The position numbers and the translations under genes were made by a program. A DNA stretch of 64,000 nucleotides from Phreatobacter stygius. GTDB lineage: Bacteria > Pseudomonadota > Alphaproteobacteria > Rhizobiales > Phreatobacteraceae. The notes under the pieces were generated by a model. It worked only from the letters and a program-made list of their open reading frames with translations. It ran no database searches and was not told the origin of the DNA. Of the stretch, positions 8,041 through 16,390 are shown one piece after another. Location of the stretch: contig NZ_CP039690.1 in assembly GCF_005144885.1 (NCBI RefSeq), forward strand, positions 1,240,001 through 1,304,000. The letters are read 5' to 3'. The first letter of the stretch is position 1; each line of letters begins with the position of its first letter.

Positions 8041-11000
8041 ATGGCCGCAGCGAATCCGCTGGCTCCGATCCCGCATCCGCCGAAGAAGCCGATCGTCGGC
8101 AACATGCTGACCGTCTCCAGCGAGACGCCGCTGCAGAGCCTGATGCAATTGACCCGCGAGAACGGGCCGATCTTCTGGCTCGACATGATGGGCACGCCGC
8201 TGGTGGTCGCCTCCAGCGCTTCGCTGATCGACGAGCTGTGCGACGAGAAGCGTTTCGACAAGGCGGTGCGCGGATCGCTCAGGCGCATTCGCGCGATCGC
8301 CGGCGACGGCCTGTTCACCGGCGACACCCAGGAGGCCAACTGGGCCAAGGCGCACAATATCCTGCTGCCGACCTTCTCGCAGCGCGCCATGGTCAATTAC
8401 CTGCCCATGATGCTCGATATCGCCTCCCAGCTGATGCTGAAATGGGAGCGCCTCAACGCCGATGACGAGGTCGACGTCGTCCACGACATGACCGCTCTCG
8501 CACTCGACACCATCGGCGTCTGCGGTTTCGACTATCGCTTCAACTCGTTCTACCGGCGCGACTACCACCCCTTCATCGACGCGCTGACCCGCACGCTCGA
8601 AACCTGCATGATGCAGCGCGGCCTGCCGTTCGAGAACGTGCTGCTGAGGAAACGGCTCAGCCAGCTCAAGACCGATGTCGACTTCATGAACAAGCTGGTC
8701 GACGACATCATCCGCGAGCGCCGGCGCGGCGGCCAGGGCGGCGACCAGAACGACCTGTTGAACTACATGCTGGCAGGCGTCGACAAGCAGACCGGCGAGA
8801 GCCTGTCGGACGAGAATATCCGCTACCAGATCAATACCTTCCTGATCGCCGGCCACGAGACCACGTCGGGCCTCCTGTCATTCACCCTCTATTTCCTGCT
8901 GAACCATCCCGACGTGCTGGCCAAGGCTTATGACGAGGTCGACCGGGTGCTCGGCAGCGATATCGGCGTGCTGCCGACGATCGCCCAGGTGAACCAGCTC
9001 ACCTATGTCGCGCAGATCCTGAAGGAGGCGCTGCGCCTGTGGCCGACGGCGCCGGCCTTCGGCCTCTACCCTTACAAGGACGAGGTCGTCGGCGGTCAGT
9101 ACAAGCTGAAGTCCAGGACCTTCGTCACCGCGCTCACCCTGATGCTGCATCGCGACCCCGCGGTCTGGGGCGACGATCCCGAAGCCTTCAATCCCGACCA
9201 GTTTTCGCGCGAGGCCGAAGCCGAGCGGCCGGTCAATGCCTACAAGCCCTTCGGCAACGGCCAGCGCGCCTGCATCGGCCGCCAGTTCGCCATGCAGGAA
9301 GCCGTCCTGGTGATCGGCATGCTGCTGCAGCGCTTCCAGCTGTTCGATCACACCAAATACCAGCTGAAGATCAAGGAGACGCTGTCGATCAAGCCCGATG
9401 GCTTCAAGATCAAGGTGAAGCCACGGCCGGGCCGGACCCGGGGCACGACGATCCCGGCGGCCGGCGCGCCGGCCACCACGGCGCCGGCAGCGGCCACCGC
9501 CGCCCGGCCGAAACACGGCACCGCGCTCACCGTGCTCTACGGTTCCAATCTCGGCGCGACCGAAGAGATCGCCCGGGCCATTGCCGAATCCGCCGAGATC
9601 AACGGTTTCGACGTCAATCTCGCCGAAATGGACACCTATGCCGGGCGTCTGCCGACCGAAGGCGCGGTGGTGATCGCCTGTGCGTCCTATAATGGCGGGC
9701 CGCCCGACAACGCCGCCCGTTTCGCTGCCTGGCTGGCGGAGGCGAGCGACCCTGCCCTGCTCGCCGGCGTGACCTATGCGGTGTTCGGTTGCGGCAACCG
9801 CGACTGGGCCTCGACCTATCAATCGGTGCCACGCCAGATCGACGAACGGCTGGCGGCGCTCGGCGCCCGCCGCATCCGCGATCGCGGCGAAGGTGACGCG
9901 CGCGAGGATCTCGACGGCCAGTTCCAGACGTGGTTTTCGAGCCTGTTCCCGGCCATTGGCGAAGCCCTCGATATCGGCGTCGATTTCACCGACAGCCCGG
10001 CGGCCGAGCCGCTTTACCTGGTCGAGACGCTGGCGCGCCCGGGCGCCAATCCGATCGTGACCGCAGCCGGCGCCCAGGCGATGACCATCGCCGCCAGCCG
10101 CGAGCTGCAGACCAGGACCGGCAACACGCCATCGGATCGCTCCACCCGGCATATCGAGGTGGGTTTGCCGACGGGGTCGACCTATCGGCCGGGCGATCAC
10201 CTGAGCGTCGTTCCGGTCAATGGCCAGGGGCTGGTCGCGCGCGCCGAGCGGCATTTCGGCTTCGAGCCGAACGCCTACGTCCGGCTCAGGACCCATGCCG
10301 GCCGGCGCAGCGCACTGCCGGTCGACGAGCCGCTGGCGGTGCGCCAGCTCCTGACCGAACTGGTCGAGCTGCAGGCGGTCGCGACCCGCAAGCAGGTCCA
10401 GGCCATGGCCGACCACACCCGCTGTCCGATGACCAAGCCGAAGCTCGCCGCGCTGGCAAGCGATACCGAGCCGGGCGGCTACCGGAGCGAGGTCTGGGCC
10501 AAGCGCAAATCGATCCTCGACCTGCTCGAGGAGTTCCCGGCCTGCGAACTCGGCTTCGGCGATTATCTCGAAATGCTGCCGTTGATGGCGCCACGCTATT
10601 ATTCGATCTCGTCCTCGCCGCTGGTGGCGCCCGACAGTTGCAGCATCACGGTGGGCGTGGTCACCGGGCCGGCACGGTCCGGCCGCGGCACCTATGAGGG
10701 GATCTGTTCGAACCACCTCGATCGCCTGGGCGAAGGTGCGGTGATCCATGCCATGATCAGGGAGACCAAGGCAGGCTTCCGGCTGCCCGACGACCCATTG
10801 AAGCCGATCATCATGATCGGTCCGGGTACCGGGCTTGCCCCCTTCCGCGGCTTTCTGCAGCAGCGCGCCCGGCTGAAGGCCCAGGGCCAGCCGATCGGGC
10901 CTGCAGTGCTGTTCTTCGGCTGCCGGCATCCCGACCAGGACTTCATCTATCGCGACGAGCTGGAGGCCTTCGCGCGCGACGGCATTGCCGACCTGCATGT

Positions 11001-11262
11001 CGCCTTCTCGCGCCATGACGGCAGCCGCACCTATGTGCAGGACCTGGTCAAGGCCGAGCGCGACAAGCTGAAGGCGATGATCGAGGCGGGCGCAGTCATT
11101 TTCATCTGCGGCGACGGCAGCCGCATGGAACCCGACGTCAAGCGGACGTTGGTCGGCATCTATTGCGACGAAAAGGACGTATCGCTGGAGGAGGGCGAGG
11201 CCTGGATCGACCGGATGGGCCGCGAAAACCGTTATGTTCTGGACGTTTGGGCCGGAAGTTGA
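8041..11262 (+). CDS. Self-sufficient cytochrome P450:NADPH reductase (CYP102/BM3 type)
   Basis: 1073-residue fusion of a P450 (about 1-470) and a diflavin reductase (FMN domain about 490-635; FAD/NADPH domain about 665-1073). Visible are the I-helix AGHETTSG, the K-helix EALRLWP, heme ligand Cys411 in FGNGQRACIG, the flavodoxin motif LYGSNLGATEE, the FAD motif PRYYSISSSP and the NADPH motif GPGTGLAPFRGF. BM3 enzymes hydroxylate fatty acids with NADPH and O2. Ungapped alignment around BM3 residues 46-87 keeps Phe87 and Ala82 but replaces the carboxylate anchors Arg47 and Tyr51 by Thr52 and Val56, so the substrate may differ. RBS GAGGGG lies just upstream. No BM3R1-type repressor is adjacent. 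Confidence 0.95.
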   Translation: MAAANPLAPIPHPPKKPIVGNMLTVSSETPLQSLMQLTRENGPIFWLDMMGTPLVVASSASLIDELCDEKRFDKAVRGSLRRIRAIAGDGLFTGDTQEANWAKAHNILLPTFSQRAMVNYLPMMLDIASQLMLKWERLNADDEVDVVHDMTALALDTIGVCGFDYRFNSFYRRDYHPFIDALTRTLETCMMQRGLPFENVLLRKRLSQLKTDVDFMNKLVDDIIRERRRGGQGGDQNDLLNYMLAGVDKQTGESLSDENIRYQINTFLIAGHETTSGLLSFTLYFLLNHPDVLAKAYDEVDRVLGSDIGVLPTIAQVNQLTYVAQILKEALRLWPTAPAFGLYPYKDEVVGGQYKLKSRTFVTALTLMLHRDPAVWGDDPEAFNPDQFSREAEAERPVNAYKPFGNGQRACIGRQFAMQEAVLVIGMLLQRFQLFDHTKYQLKIKETLSIKPDGFKIKVKPRPGRTRGTTIPAAGAPATTAPAAATAARPKHGTALTVLYGSNLGATEEIARAIAESAEINGFDVNLAEMDTYAGRLPTEGAVVIACASYNGGPPDNAARFAAWLAEASDPALLAGVTYAVFGCGNRDWASTYQSVPRQIDERLAALGARRIRDRGEGDAREDLDGQFQTWFSSLFPAIGEALDIGVDFTDSPAAEPLYLVETLARPGANPIVTAAGAQAMTIAASRELQTRTGNTPSDRSTRHIEVGLPTGSTYRPGDHLSVVPVNGQGLVARAERHFGFEPNAYVRLRTHAGRRSALPVDEPLAVRQLLTELVELQAVATRKQVQAMADHTRCPMTKPKLAALASDTEPGGYRSEVWAKRKSILDLLEEFPACELGFGDYLEMLPLMAPRYYSISSSPLVAPDSCSITVGVVTGPARSGRGTYEGICSNHLDRLGEGAVIHAMIRETKAGFRLPDDPLKPIIMIGPGTGLAPFRGFLQQRARLKAQGQPIGPAVLFFGCRHPDQDFIYRDELEAFARDGIADLHVAFSRHDGSRTYVQDLVKAERDKLKAMIEAGAVIFICGDGSRMEPDVKRTLVGIYCDEKDVSLEEGEAWIDRMGRENRYVLDVWAGS

Positions 11263-11270
11263 GCCCGCAG

Positions 11271-11305
11271 GACCGCACTGGCATGGCAGCGATGCCGGTG
11301 CGGTC
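11271..11305 (+). terminator. Hairpin after the P450 gene
   Basis: A 14-bp stem (GACCGCACTGGCAT paired with ATGCCGGTGCGGTC, one mismatch) with a 7-base loop begins 8 bp after the P450 stop codon. No clear T-run follows, so it may be a Rho-independent-like or stabilising structure. Confidence 0.55.
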
Positions 11306-11316
11306 ATCTGGTCGCA

Positions 11317-11345
11317 TTGACTTGTATGTTGCAGCGCACAATATA
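11317..11345 (+). promoter_or_regulatory. Sigma-70-like promoter with embedded operator before GNAT gene
   Basis: TTGACT (11317-11322) and AATATA (11340-11345) are separated by exactly 17 bp. The spacer contains TATGTTGCAGCGCACAATA (11325-11343), which recurs with two changes in the promoter region of the phasin gene at 12659-12677. A repressor bound here would block RNA polymerase. Confidence 0.6.
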
Positions 11346-11405
11346 CGCCATCTAGGGAAGTGAGCGCCCTCGGGGATTCCAAGGATCCACGAGGAGACCG
11401 CCGCA

Positions 11406-11963
11406 ATGGCACGAGCATCATCAGCGCTCGGCACCATCCGTGAACTGTCCGGCTTGGAGCAACAGCTTCATCGCGACCACCTTGTCCGGCTCGATCCGGA
11501 CGGGCGCAGAGACCGTTTCAACGGGATCGCCGACGATACGTTCATCGCACGTTATTCCGCACGCTGCTTTGCCGGCGTCACCCGCGTCTTCGCGCTCATC
11601 GATCAGGATGGGCATGTCCGCGGCACCGCCGAACTGCACCCGCCGCAAGGCGACGAGCCGGCCGACATCGCCTTTTCGGTCGAGCCGCAGCTGCGCCGCC
11701 AGGGCATCGCTTCGCGGTTGTTCGAGGCGGTGATCAGCGCCGCACGCCGCGAAGGTTTCACCCGGCTCCGGATTACCTCGTCGAGCGACAATCAGGCGAT
11801 GCGGGCGCTGGCCCGCAAGTTCGGCGCATCCTTCGCCTTCAGCCATGGCGAAGCCATCGGCACCTTGCTGGTCGAGGCTCGATCCTCGCCGCCGCTCGCG
11901 GTGGAGAAGAGCCAGGACCAGGCTTTCCCGCGAGCCCGCATGCCCGCCTTTGCCGGCTGCTGA
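11406..11963 (+). CDS. GNAT-family N-acetyltransferase
   Basis: 185-residue protein with the acetyl-CoA-binding motif A of the GNAT fold (EPQLRRQGIASRLFEAVI, residues about 95-112) and the usual beta-strand/alpha-helix order. The substrate cannot be told; similar domains acetylate small molecules or protein N-termini. GAGGAG lies ten bases before the ATG. The gene has its own promoter containing an operator-like site shared with the convergent phasin gene, which suggests coregulation with storage granule formation. The C-terminal 30 residues are low complexity. Confidence 0.8.
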   Translation: MARASSALGTIRELSGLEQQLHRDHLVRLDPDGRRDRFNGIADDTFIARYSARCFAGVTRVFALIDQDGHVRGTAELHPPQGDEPADIAFSVEPQLRRQGIASRLFEAVISAARREGFTRLRITSSSDNQAMRALARKFGASFAFSHGEAIGTLLVEARSSPPLAVEKSQDQAFPRARMPAFAGC

Positions 11964-12020
11964 GACCGCCGGCAGGCTCCGGCCGCAACCGCGGCCGGCG
12001 CGCCGAACCGAAACGCAAAA

Positions 12021-12046
12021 AAAGGCCCGCCGGATGGCGGGCCTTT
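12021..12046. terminator. Bidirectional Rho-independent terminator
   Basis: An 11-bp perfect stem (AAAGGCCCGCC / GGCGGGCCTTT) with loop GGAT lies between the converging GNAT and phasin genes. On the minus strand it is followed by a run of seven T, so it terminates the phasin transcript; on the plus strand it can end the GNAT transcript. Confidence 0.85.
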
Positions 12047-12078
12047 CGCTTAAGGCGAAGAGCTGGTCGGCCTGAACG

Positions 12079-12579
12079 TCAGGCCGTCTTGCCGAACGAC
12101 GTCAGCTTGCCGGCCTCGGCCTGCAGCGCCTTGGCACCATCGGTCGCCGCCTGGCGAACGGTGTTGAAGGCGTCCTGGGCACGAACGATATTGGCCTGGC
12201 CGAACTCGCGGACGAAAGCGACATAACGCTGCGCGGCATCGGTCGGGCAGGAAGCGTCGGCCAGCGACTGGATGCCGCCGAGCGTCAGATTGACATTGGC
12301 GATGGTGGCGTCGATCACGCCGCGGGACACCGAAGCGCCGGCGCCGACAACGGCAACCAAGGCCTTCTCGACGGTCGCGGTGGCATTCAGCGCGCCCTTC
12401 TCGGCATCAGCCGCACGCGCCTTGGCGGTCTCGGCATTGCGCTTGACGAAGTCGCGGGCAGCAGCGGGAACCTGGATCTTTTCCTGGGCGCTCTTGAGCG
12501 TCTCCATGATCTGGGCAACCGGAGCGAAAGCAGTGGTTTCGGCGGTCTGGGCTTTGGCCTTCGAGGTCTTGTCGGTCAT
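12079..12579 (-). CDS. phaP: Phasin family protein (granule-associated)
   Basis: 166-residue helical, alanine-rich protein without signal peptide or membrane segment. Pattern and length match the alphaproteobacterial phasin family: amphipathic helices (VAQIMETLKSAQEKIQ, RDFVKRNAETAKARA) and a C-terminal segment YVAFVREFGQANIVRAQDAFNTVRQ-like region. Phasins coat polyhydroxyalkanoate granules and set their number and size. Start ATG 12579 (GGAG upstream) is preferred; ATG 12591 and GTG 12597 are in frame. The gene converges with GNAT at a strong terminator, and its upstream region carries TGC-N3-GCA palindromes consistent with a PhaR-type repressor. Confidence 0.85.
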   Translation of the reverse strand: MTDKTSKAKAQTAETTAFAPVAQIMETLKSAQEKIQVPAAARDFVKRNAETAKARAADAEKGALNATATVEKALVAVVGAGASVSRGVIDATIANVNLTLGGIQSLADASCPTDAAQRYVAFVREFGQANIVRAQDAFNTVRQAATDGAKALQAEAGKLTSFGKTA

Positions 12580-12658
12580 CGTCGTCTCCATCCTCACATG
12601 AGCTATGGTTCGCCCCGTCCATCATTGGCCCGGGGAACGGTGACCTTATCGCACAACT

Positions 12659-12696
12659 TATTGTGCATTGCAACATAGAAAATTGCTGCTCTGCAA
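12659..12696 (-). promoter_or_regulatory. Two TGC-N3-GCA operator-like sites upstream of phasin
   Basis: TGCATTGCA (12664-12672) and TGCTCTGCA (12687-12695) lie 85-117 bp upstream of the phasin ATG in an AT-rich stretch. The first is embedded in a 19-bp sequence (12659-12677) that matches 17 of 19 bases of the site in the GNAT promoter when read on the opposite strand. PhaR repressors of other alphaproteobacteria bind TGC/GCA-rich palindromes at phasin promoters; the assignment here is inference. Confidence 0.55.
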
Positions 12697-12856
12697 CAAT
12701 TTAAAATAGCCGTTATAATACAAAATCTTATCGACTATCTTCTGGCTCTGCCCGCCGACATCTGGCACCTTGCGGCAGCAGCGATGCGACGATTGCGGCC
12801 TTTTCGACCGTCCGACGCGGCCTTATGTCGGAACCCAGGTTCAGCCGGAGGTAGTC

Positions 12857-14179
12857 ATGGCTCTCCCGGACGCGGCGCCCCGCGCCGCCACTTCCCGACG
12901 CCTGGCGGCCGGCGGCGAGATGACCGCCCGCGACCGCGAGAAGCTCGGCGCGCTCAGGCGCATCAAGGTCGTGGCGACCAGCTTGCTCGGCGCCAGCGTG
13001 TCGCTGATGGTGATCGCCAAGCTCCTGGAACATCGCCACCCGGCCTGGGGCTTCGTCGCGGCCTTCGCCGAGGCTGCAACGATCGGCGGGCTGGCCGACT
13101 GGTACGCCATCGTCGCTCTGTTCAAACATCCGGTCGGCGTGCCGATCCCGCACACCGCGATCATCCAGAACAACCAGGGCCGCATCGCCGACAGCCTCGG
13201 TGAATTCGTCGAGGCGAATTTCCTGGCCCCCGGCCCGGTCGAGGCCAAGCTGCGCGAGGTCAATTTCGCCGGATTGATCGCCGACTGGCTGTCGGACCCG
13301 GAGAAGAGCGGCAACCTCGCGCGCTTCGCATTGAAGCTGCTGCCGCGTGCCATCGCCGGCATGGATCAGTCGGGCATCAAGGAGTTCATGTCGGCGCGCA
13401 TGATGGAGCAGATCGGTGGGCTCAAGGTCGCCCCCCTGGCAGCCCAGATCCTGACCTCGATCACCGATGACGGCCGCCATCAGCGGCTGCTCGACGAACT
13501 GCTCGGCGCGCTGAAGAACCTGCTCGCCGACCAGGCCGCGCTCGATGGCATCCGCGACAAGATTCGCGAGGAGCTGCCGTCGCTGTTCAACCTGTTCAAG
13601 GCCGACGCCTATCTCCTGCGCAAGATCATCAAATCGACCTTGTCTTTCCTCGACGACATCCGCGCCAATCCCGACCATGCCCTGCGCGGCGAGTTCGACC
13701 GCTTCGTCCTGAGCTTCATCGAGAACCTGCGCGACAGCCCGGAATATGCCGAGAAGGCGGAGAAGCTGAAACAAGACCTGTTGACCCGCAAGGAGCTGCG
13801 CGGCCTGGCTCAGGACATGTGGAAAAGCGTCACGACCTTCCTCGAGAACGATCTGCAGTCGCCGCAATCGGTGATCGAGAAACAGCTCGGCAACCTGCTC
13901 ACCGATCTTGGCCGGCAATTGTCGACCGACCCGCGCATGGCCGCCGAAATCAACCAGGGTTTCGTCGTGGCGCTCGGAACCTTTGTCGAAGCCCAGAAGA
14001 GCGGCGTCTCGCAGTTCATCGCCGAGCAGGTGAAGTCGTGGGACATGCAACAATTGATCCGGCTCATCGAAATCAATATCGGCCGTGATCTGCAATATAT
14101 CCGGCTGAATGGCACGCTGATCGGCGGCCTTGCCGGTCTTTTGCTCCATACCATCGAGGTCATCTTCAAGATCGCTTGA
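12857..14179 (+). CDS. DUF445 family membrane-associated protein
   Basis: 440-residue protein of the DUF445 family (E. coli YjiN-like). The family block is evident near residues 50-110: FVAAFAEAATIGGLADWYAI, LFKHPVGVPIPHTAII, NNQGRIADSLGEFV. One hydrophobic segment follows the charged N-terminus (about 30-60) and another closes the protein (GTLIGGLAGLLLHTIEVIF), with a long amphipathic helical middle. The biochemical role of the family is unknown. GGAGG lies six bases before ATG 12857, which is preferred over the upstream in-frame start. It sits between two phasins and may be cotranscribed with the second. Confidence 0.85.
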   Translation: MALPDAAPRAATSRRLAAGGEMTARDREKLGALRRIKVVATSLLGASVSLMVIAKLLEHRHPAWGFVAAFAEAATIGGLADWYAIVALFKHPVGVPIPHTAIIQNNQGRIADSLGEFVEANFLAPGPVEAKLREVNFAGLIADWLSDPEKSGNLARFALKLLPRAIAGMDQSGIKEFMSARMMEQIGGLKVAPLAAQILTSITDDGRHQRLLDELLGALKNLLADQAALDGIRDKIREELPSLFNLFKADAYLLRKIIKSTLSFLDDIRANPDHALRGEFDRFVLSFIENLRDSPEYAEKAEKLKQDLLTRKELRGLAQDMWKSVTTFLENDLQSPQSVIEKQLGNLLTDLGRQLSTDPRMAAEINQGFVVALGTFVEAQKSGVSQFIAEQVKSWDMQQLIRLIEINIGRDLQYIRLNGTLIGGLAGLLLHTIEVIFKIA

Positions 14180-14240
14180 AACCTTGGCCGCACCCGCCTA
14201 GTTTTTCAAGGGTGGAGCATCGACAGGGCGCGATGGTGCC

Positions 14241-14257
14241 CTTGGTGCATTGCCAAG
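14241..14257. promoter_or_regulatory. 17-bp palindrome just upstream of second phasin
   Basis: CTTGG-TGCATTG-CCAAG is a perfect 5-bp inverted repeat around TGCATTG, ending 14 bp before the ATG and overlapping the approach to the Shine-Dalgarno region (GGGAGAAG). The core TGCATTGC resembles the site in front of the first phasin. It could be an operator or an mRNA stem. Confidence 0.4.
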
Positions 14258-14271
14258 CGGGAGAAGCGACC

Positions 14272-14694
14272 ATGACTCAAACGCCTCAGTCGATCCTGGA
14301 GATGTTCACCAAGCTCGGGCAGGACATGAAGATTCCGAGCGTCGATATGGACAAGATCATCGCCCATCATCGCAAGAATCTGGAGGCGTTGAGCGCCAGC
14401 GGCAAGGCGGCCGCCGAGGGCGCCACGGCTTTCGCGGCCAAGCAGCGCGAGATCATCGAGGCGGCGATCAAGGACATTCAGGCGGCGGCCCAGGGCTTCA
14501 AGATGCCCGGCAGTCCGCAGGAGGCAATGGCCGCCCAGTCGGAATTTGCCAAGAAGGCGATCGATGCCGCGATCAGGAACACCAAGGATGTCGCCGAGCT
14601 GATCCAGAAGTCCAATCAGGATGCCATGCGGATCATCCAGGACCGCATGAAGGAGAGCTTCGAGGAGATCAGGGCGAGCTATACCAAGAAATAG
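14272..14694 (+). CDS. phaP: Phasin family protein (second copy, short)
   Basis: 140-residue, nearly all-helical protein starting MTQTPQSILEMFTKLGQDMK. The sequence (MDKIIAHHRKNLEALSASGK, FAAKQREIIEAAIKDIQ, PQEAMAAQSEFAKKAIDAA) is a close match to the phasin family that coats PHA granules, and is clearly a different subfamily from the phasin at 12079-12579. GGGAGAAG lies before the ATG. An upstream in-frame start exists but lacks a ribosome site. A strong terminator follows 18 bp after the stop. Confidence 0.9.
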   Translation: MTQTPQSILEMFTKLGQDMKIPSVDMDKIIAHHRKNLEALSASGKAAAEGATAFAAKQREIIEAAIKDIQAAAQGFKMPGSPQEAMAAQSEFAKKAIDAAIRNTKDVAELIQKSNQDAMRIIQDRMKESFEEIRASYTKK

Positions 14695-14712
14695 GCCGCG
14701 CCCCTCAAAACG

Positions 14713-14744
14713 AAGGCGGAGCCGCGCGCGGCTCCGCCTTTTTT
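14713..14744 (+). terminator. Rho-independent terminator after phasin
   Basis: A 12-bp perfect GC-rich stem (AAGGCGGAGCCG / CGGCTCCGCCTT) with CGCG loop followed by TTTT. It ends the phasin transcript and, having A residues on its left side, may also end the converging hydrolase transcript. Confidence 0.9.
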
Positions 14745-14757
14745 ATGCGTGACGGCC

Positions 14758-15534
14758 TCAGTGCGGCCGGGCCGGATCGGGATAGAACACCTTGCGCCAG
14801 CCGTTGCGATCGAACGGCTTGAAGCTGCCCTCCGGCTGCGCCAGGCGATCGGCCACCGCATAGACCGCGGCCGGATTGTGCCCGAGCCCGCAATGGCTGC
14901 CCATCACCTCGATGTTCTCGGTGATCGGCCCTTCGACCTCGACGCAGCATTGCCAGGCACAAATGCCGTCGGTGCGGCTATAGACGGCGGTCGTCGGCAC
15001 CGGCGGCGGCGTGGCGACGACCCCGCCCATATGGTTGTCGCGGTTGTCGACCTTGTGGCCGGAGGTGAATTCATAAAGCCGCCAGGCATTGGTCGCCGTG
15101 GGCGGGCCGGCGAAAGGACTGCCGAGCGTGATCACCGAGCGCACCATGTCCGGCACGGTCTTGGCCAGCTGGCGGGCATAGATGCCGCCAAGGCTCCAGC
15201 CGACCAGGCTGACCTTGCGGCCATGTTCGTCGTTGAGCTGCTTGACCCGGTCGAGCATGCGCCGCTCGAAACCCGGCAGCAGGCCATAATTGCGGCCGAG
15301 ATCCCAACCGTGCGCGGCATAACCTTGGCCGGCAAGAAAGGTCCTGAGCGGTCCGGTCGACCGATCGGAGGTGATCAGCCCCGGCAGGACCAGGACCGGG
15401 TGACCGTCGCCGCGTGGGGCGGAAGCGATCAGGGGATAGGCCGCCACGAAGGCCGCCAGTTCGGGGATCGCCCGGCCTTCCATGAGCAGCAGCGCCGTCG
15501 ATGGCGGCGCGAGGGTCTGGGATGCTGATGCCAT
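14758..15534 (-). CDS. Alpha/beta hydrolase, lipase-like
   Basis: 258-residue protein with alpha/beta-hydrolase fold: oxyanion region HPVLVLPGLI, nucleophile elbow VGWSLGG, and a late His in MGSHCGLGHNP. It lacks a signal peptide, so it acts in the cytoplasm. The GWSLGGIYAR elbow and the following ITLGSPF are typical of bacterial triacylglycerol lipase/esterase relatives. Its place between phasin and WS/DGAT suggests mobilisation of stored neutral lipid, which is inference. Start ATG 15534 has GAGAGGAAG upstream. Two adjacent cysteines (WQCCVEV) are unusual. Confidence 0.8.
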   Translation of the reverse strand: MASASQTLAPPSTALLLMEGRAIPELAAFVAAYPLIASAPRGDGHPVLVLPGLITSDRSTGPLRTFLAGQGYAAHGWDLGRNYGLLPGFERRMLDRVKQLNDEHGRKVSLVGWSLGGIYARQLAKTVPDMVRSVITLGSPFAGPPTATNAWRLYEFTSGHKVDNRDNHMGGVVATPPPVPTTAVYSRTDGICAWQCCVEVEGPITENIEVMGSHCGLGHNPAAVYAVADRLAQPEGSFKPFDRNGWRKVFYPDPARPH

Positions 15535-15854
15535 GCCGCTTCCTCTCTCATACGGGAATTCGGCGTCCGAAAACCCGCTCTTTGGTCCAGGCTGATTTGC
15601 GCCGGACACCAAAGGTAGATCATTCCGTCGCCGTCATCACAAGCGGACAGTCTTCCCCTGTGGATAGGCAACAGTCGTCCCAGGACAGATAGGAAGCCGA
15701 TCGCCCGGGCGAAAGCTCAAATCCTCATCTTACGCGCTGAGCCCCCCGTCGGGTCTTGCGACCCGATCGGGATCTACTCAACCGATGGCCTTCACCTTTC
15801 CGCCTAAGGTCAGGACGCCGTGGACAATGTCGTCCTCGGCGCGCCTGGCTACGG
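15535..15854. other. Intergenic gap between WS/DGAT and hydrolase
   Basis: 320 bp without a credible gene. It must hold the promoter of the hydrolase and the end of the WS/DGAT transcript. The only clear structure is a small hairpin at 15749-15766 (TCGGGT / ACCCGA, 6-base loop) without a T-run. Nothing else is recognisable. Confidence 0.5.
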
Positions 15855-16390
15855 CTACTTCGGTGGGGCGGCCGCCTTGGCCTTGGCAGGTGCTGCAGCT
15901 TTCATTGCGACCGCAGCTTTGGCCTTGGCAGGGGCCTTGGCCTTGGCGGCAGGAGCCTTCGACTTTGCTGCCGCCGGAGCCTTGGCCTTGGCCGGAGCCT
16001 TGGCGGCAGGAGCCTTAGCGGCAGGAGCCTTCGACTTTGCCGCCGCCGGAGCCTTGGCCTTCGCCGCGGCCGGAGCCTTGGCAGGAGCCTTCGACTTCGC
16101 CGCTGCCGGAGCCTTGGCTTTCGCCGCGGCAGGAGCCTTCGACTTCGCCGCTGCCGGAGCCTTGGCTTTCGCCGCGGCCGGAGCCTTGGCTTTCGCCGCG
16201 GCCGGAGCCTTGGCCTTCGCCGCGGCCGGAGCCTTGGCCTTCGCCGGAGCCGGGGCCTTGGCAGGTGCTGCCGCCTTCGACTTCATTGCGGCGGCCGGCT
16301 TCGCAGCAGCCGGCTTCGCCGCAGCCTTGGGCTTCGCCGCATCCTTGGCATTGCCCGCCTTCTTTGTCTTCGCCGTCGTCTTCGCCATTG
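15855..16390. repeat. Low-complexity repeat DNA coding the Ala/Lys/Pro tail
   Basis: About 535 bp consist of degenerate 24-bp units (GCCGGAGCCTTGGCYTTCGCC-like on the plus strand) that code for KAKAPAAA/KSKAPAAA blocks on the minus strand. Unit count could vary by slippage. The opposite strand shows an apparent Ala-rich open frame that is only a mirror of this repeat. Confidence 0.85.

Noticed and set aside
8878-11421. 847-residue open frame on the minus strand opposite the P450
   Set aside because: Antisense shadow; the P450-reductase motifs prove the plus strand.
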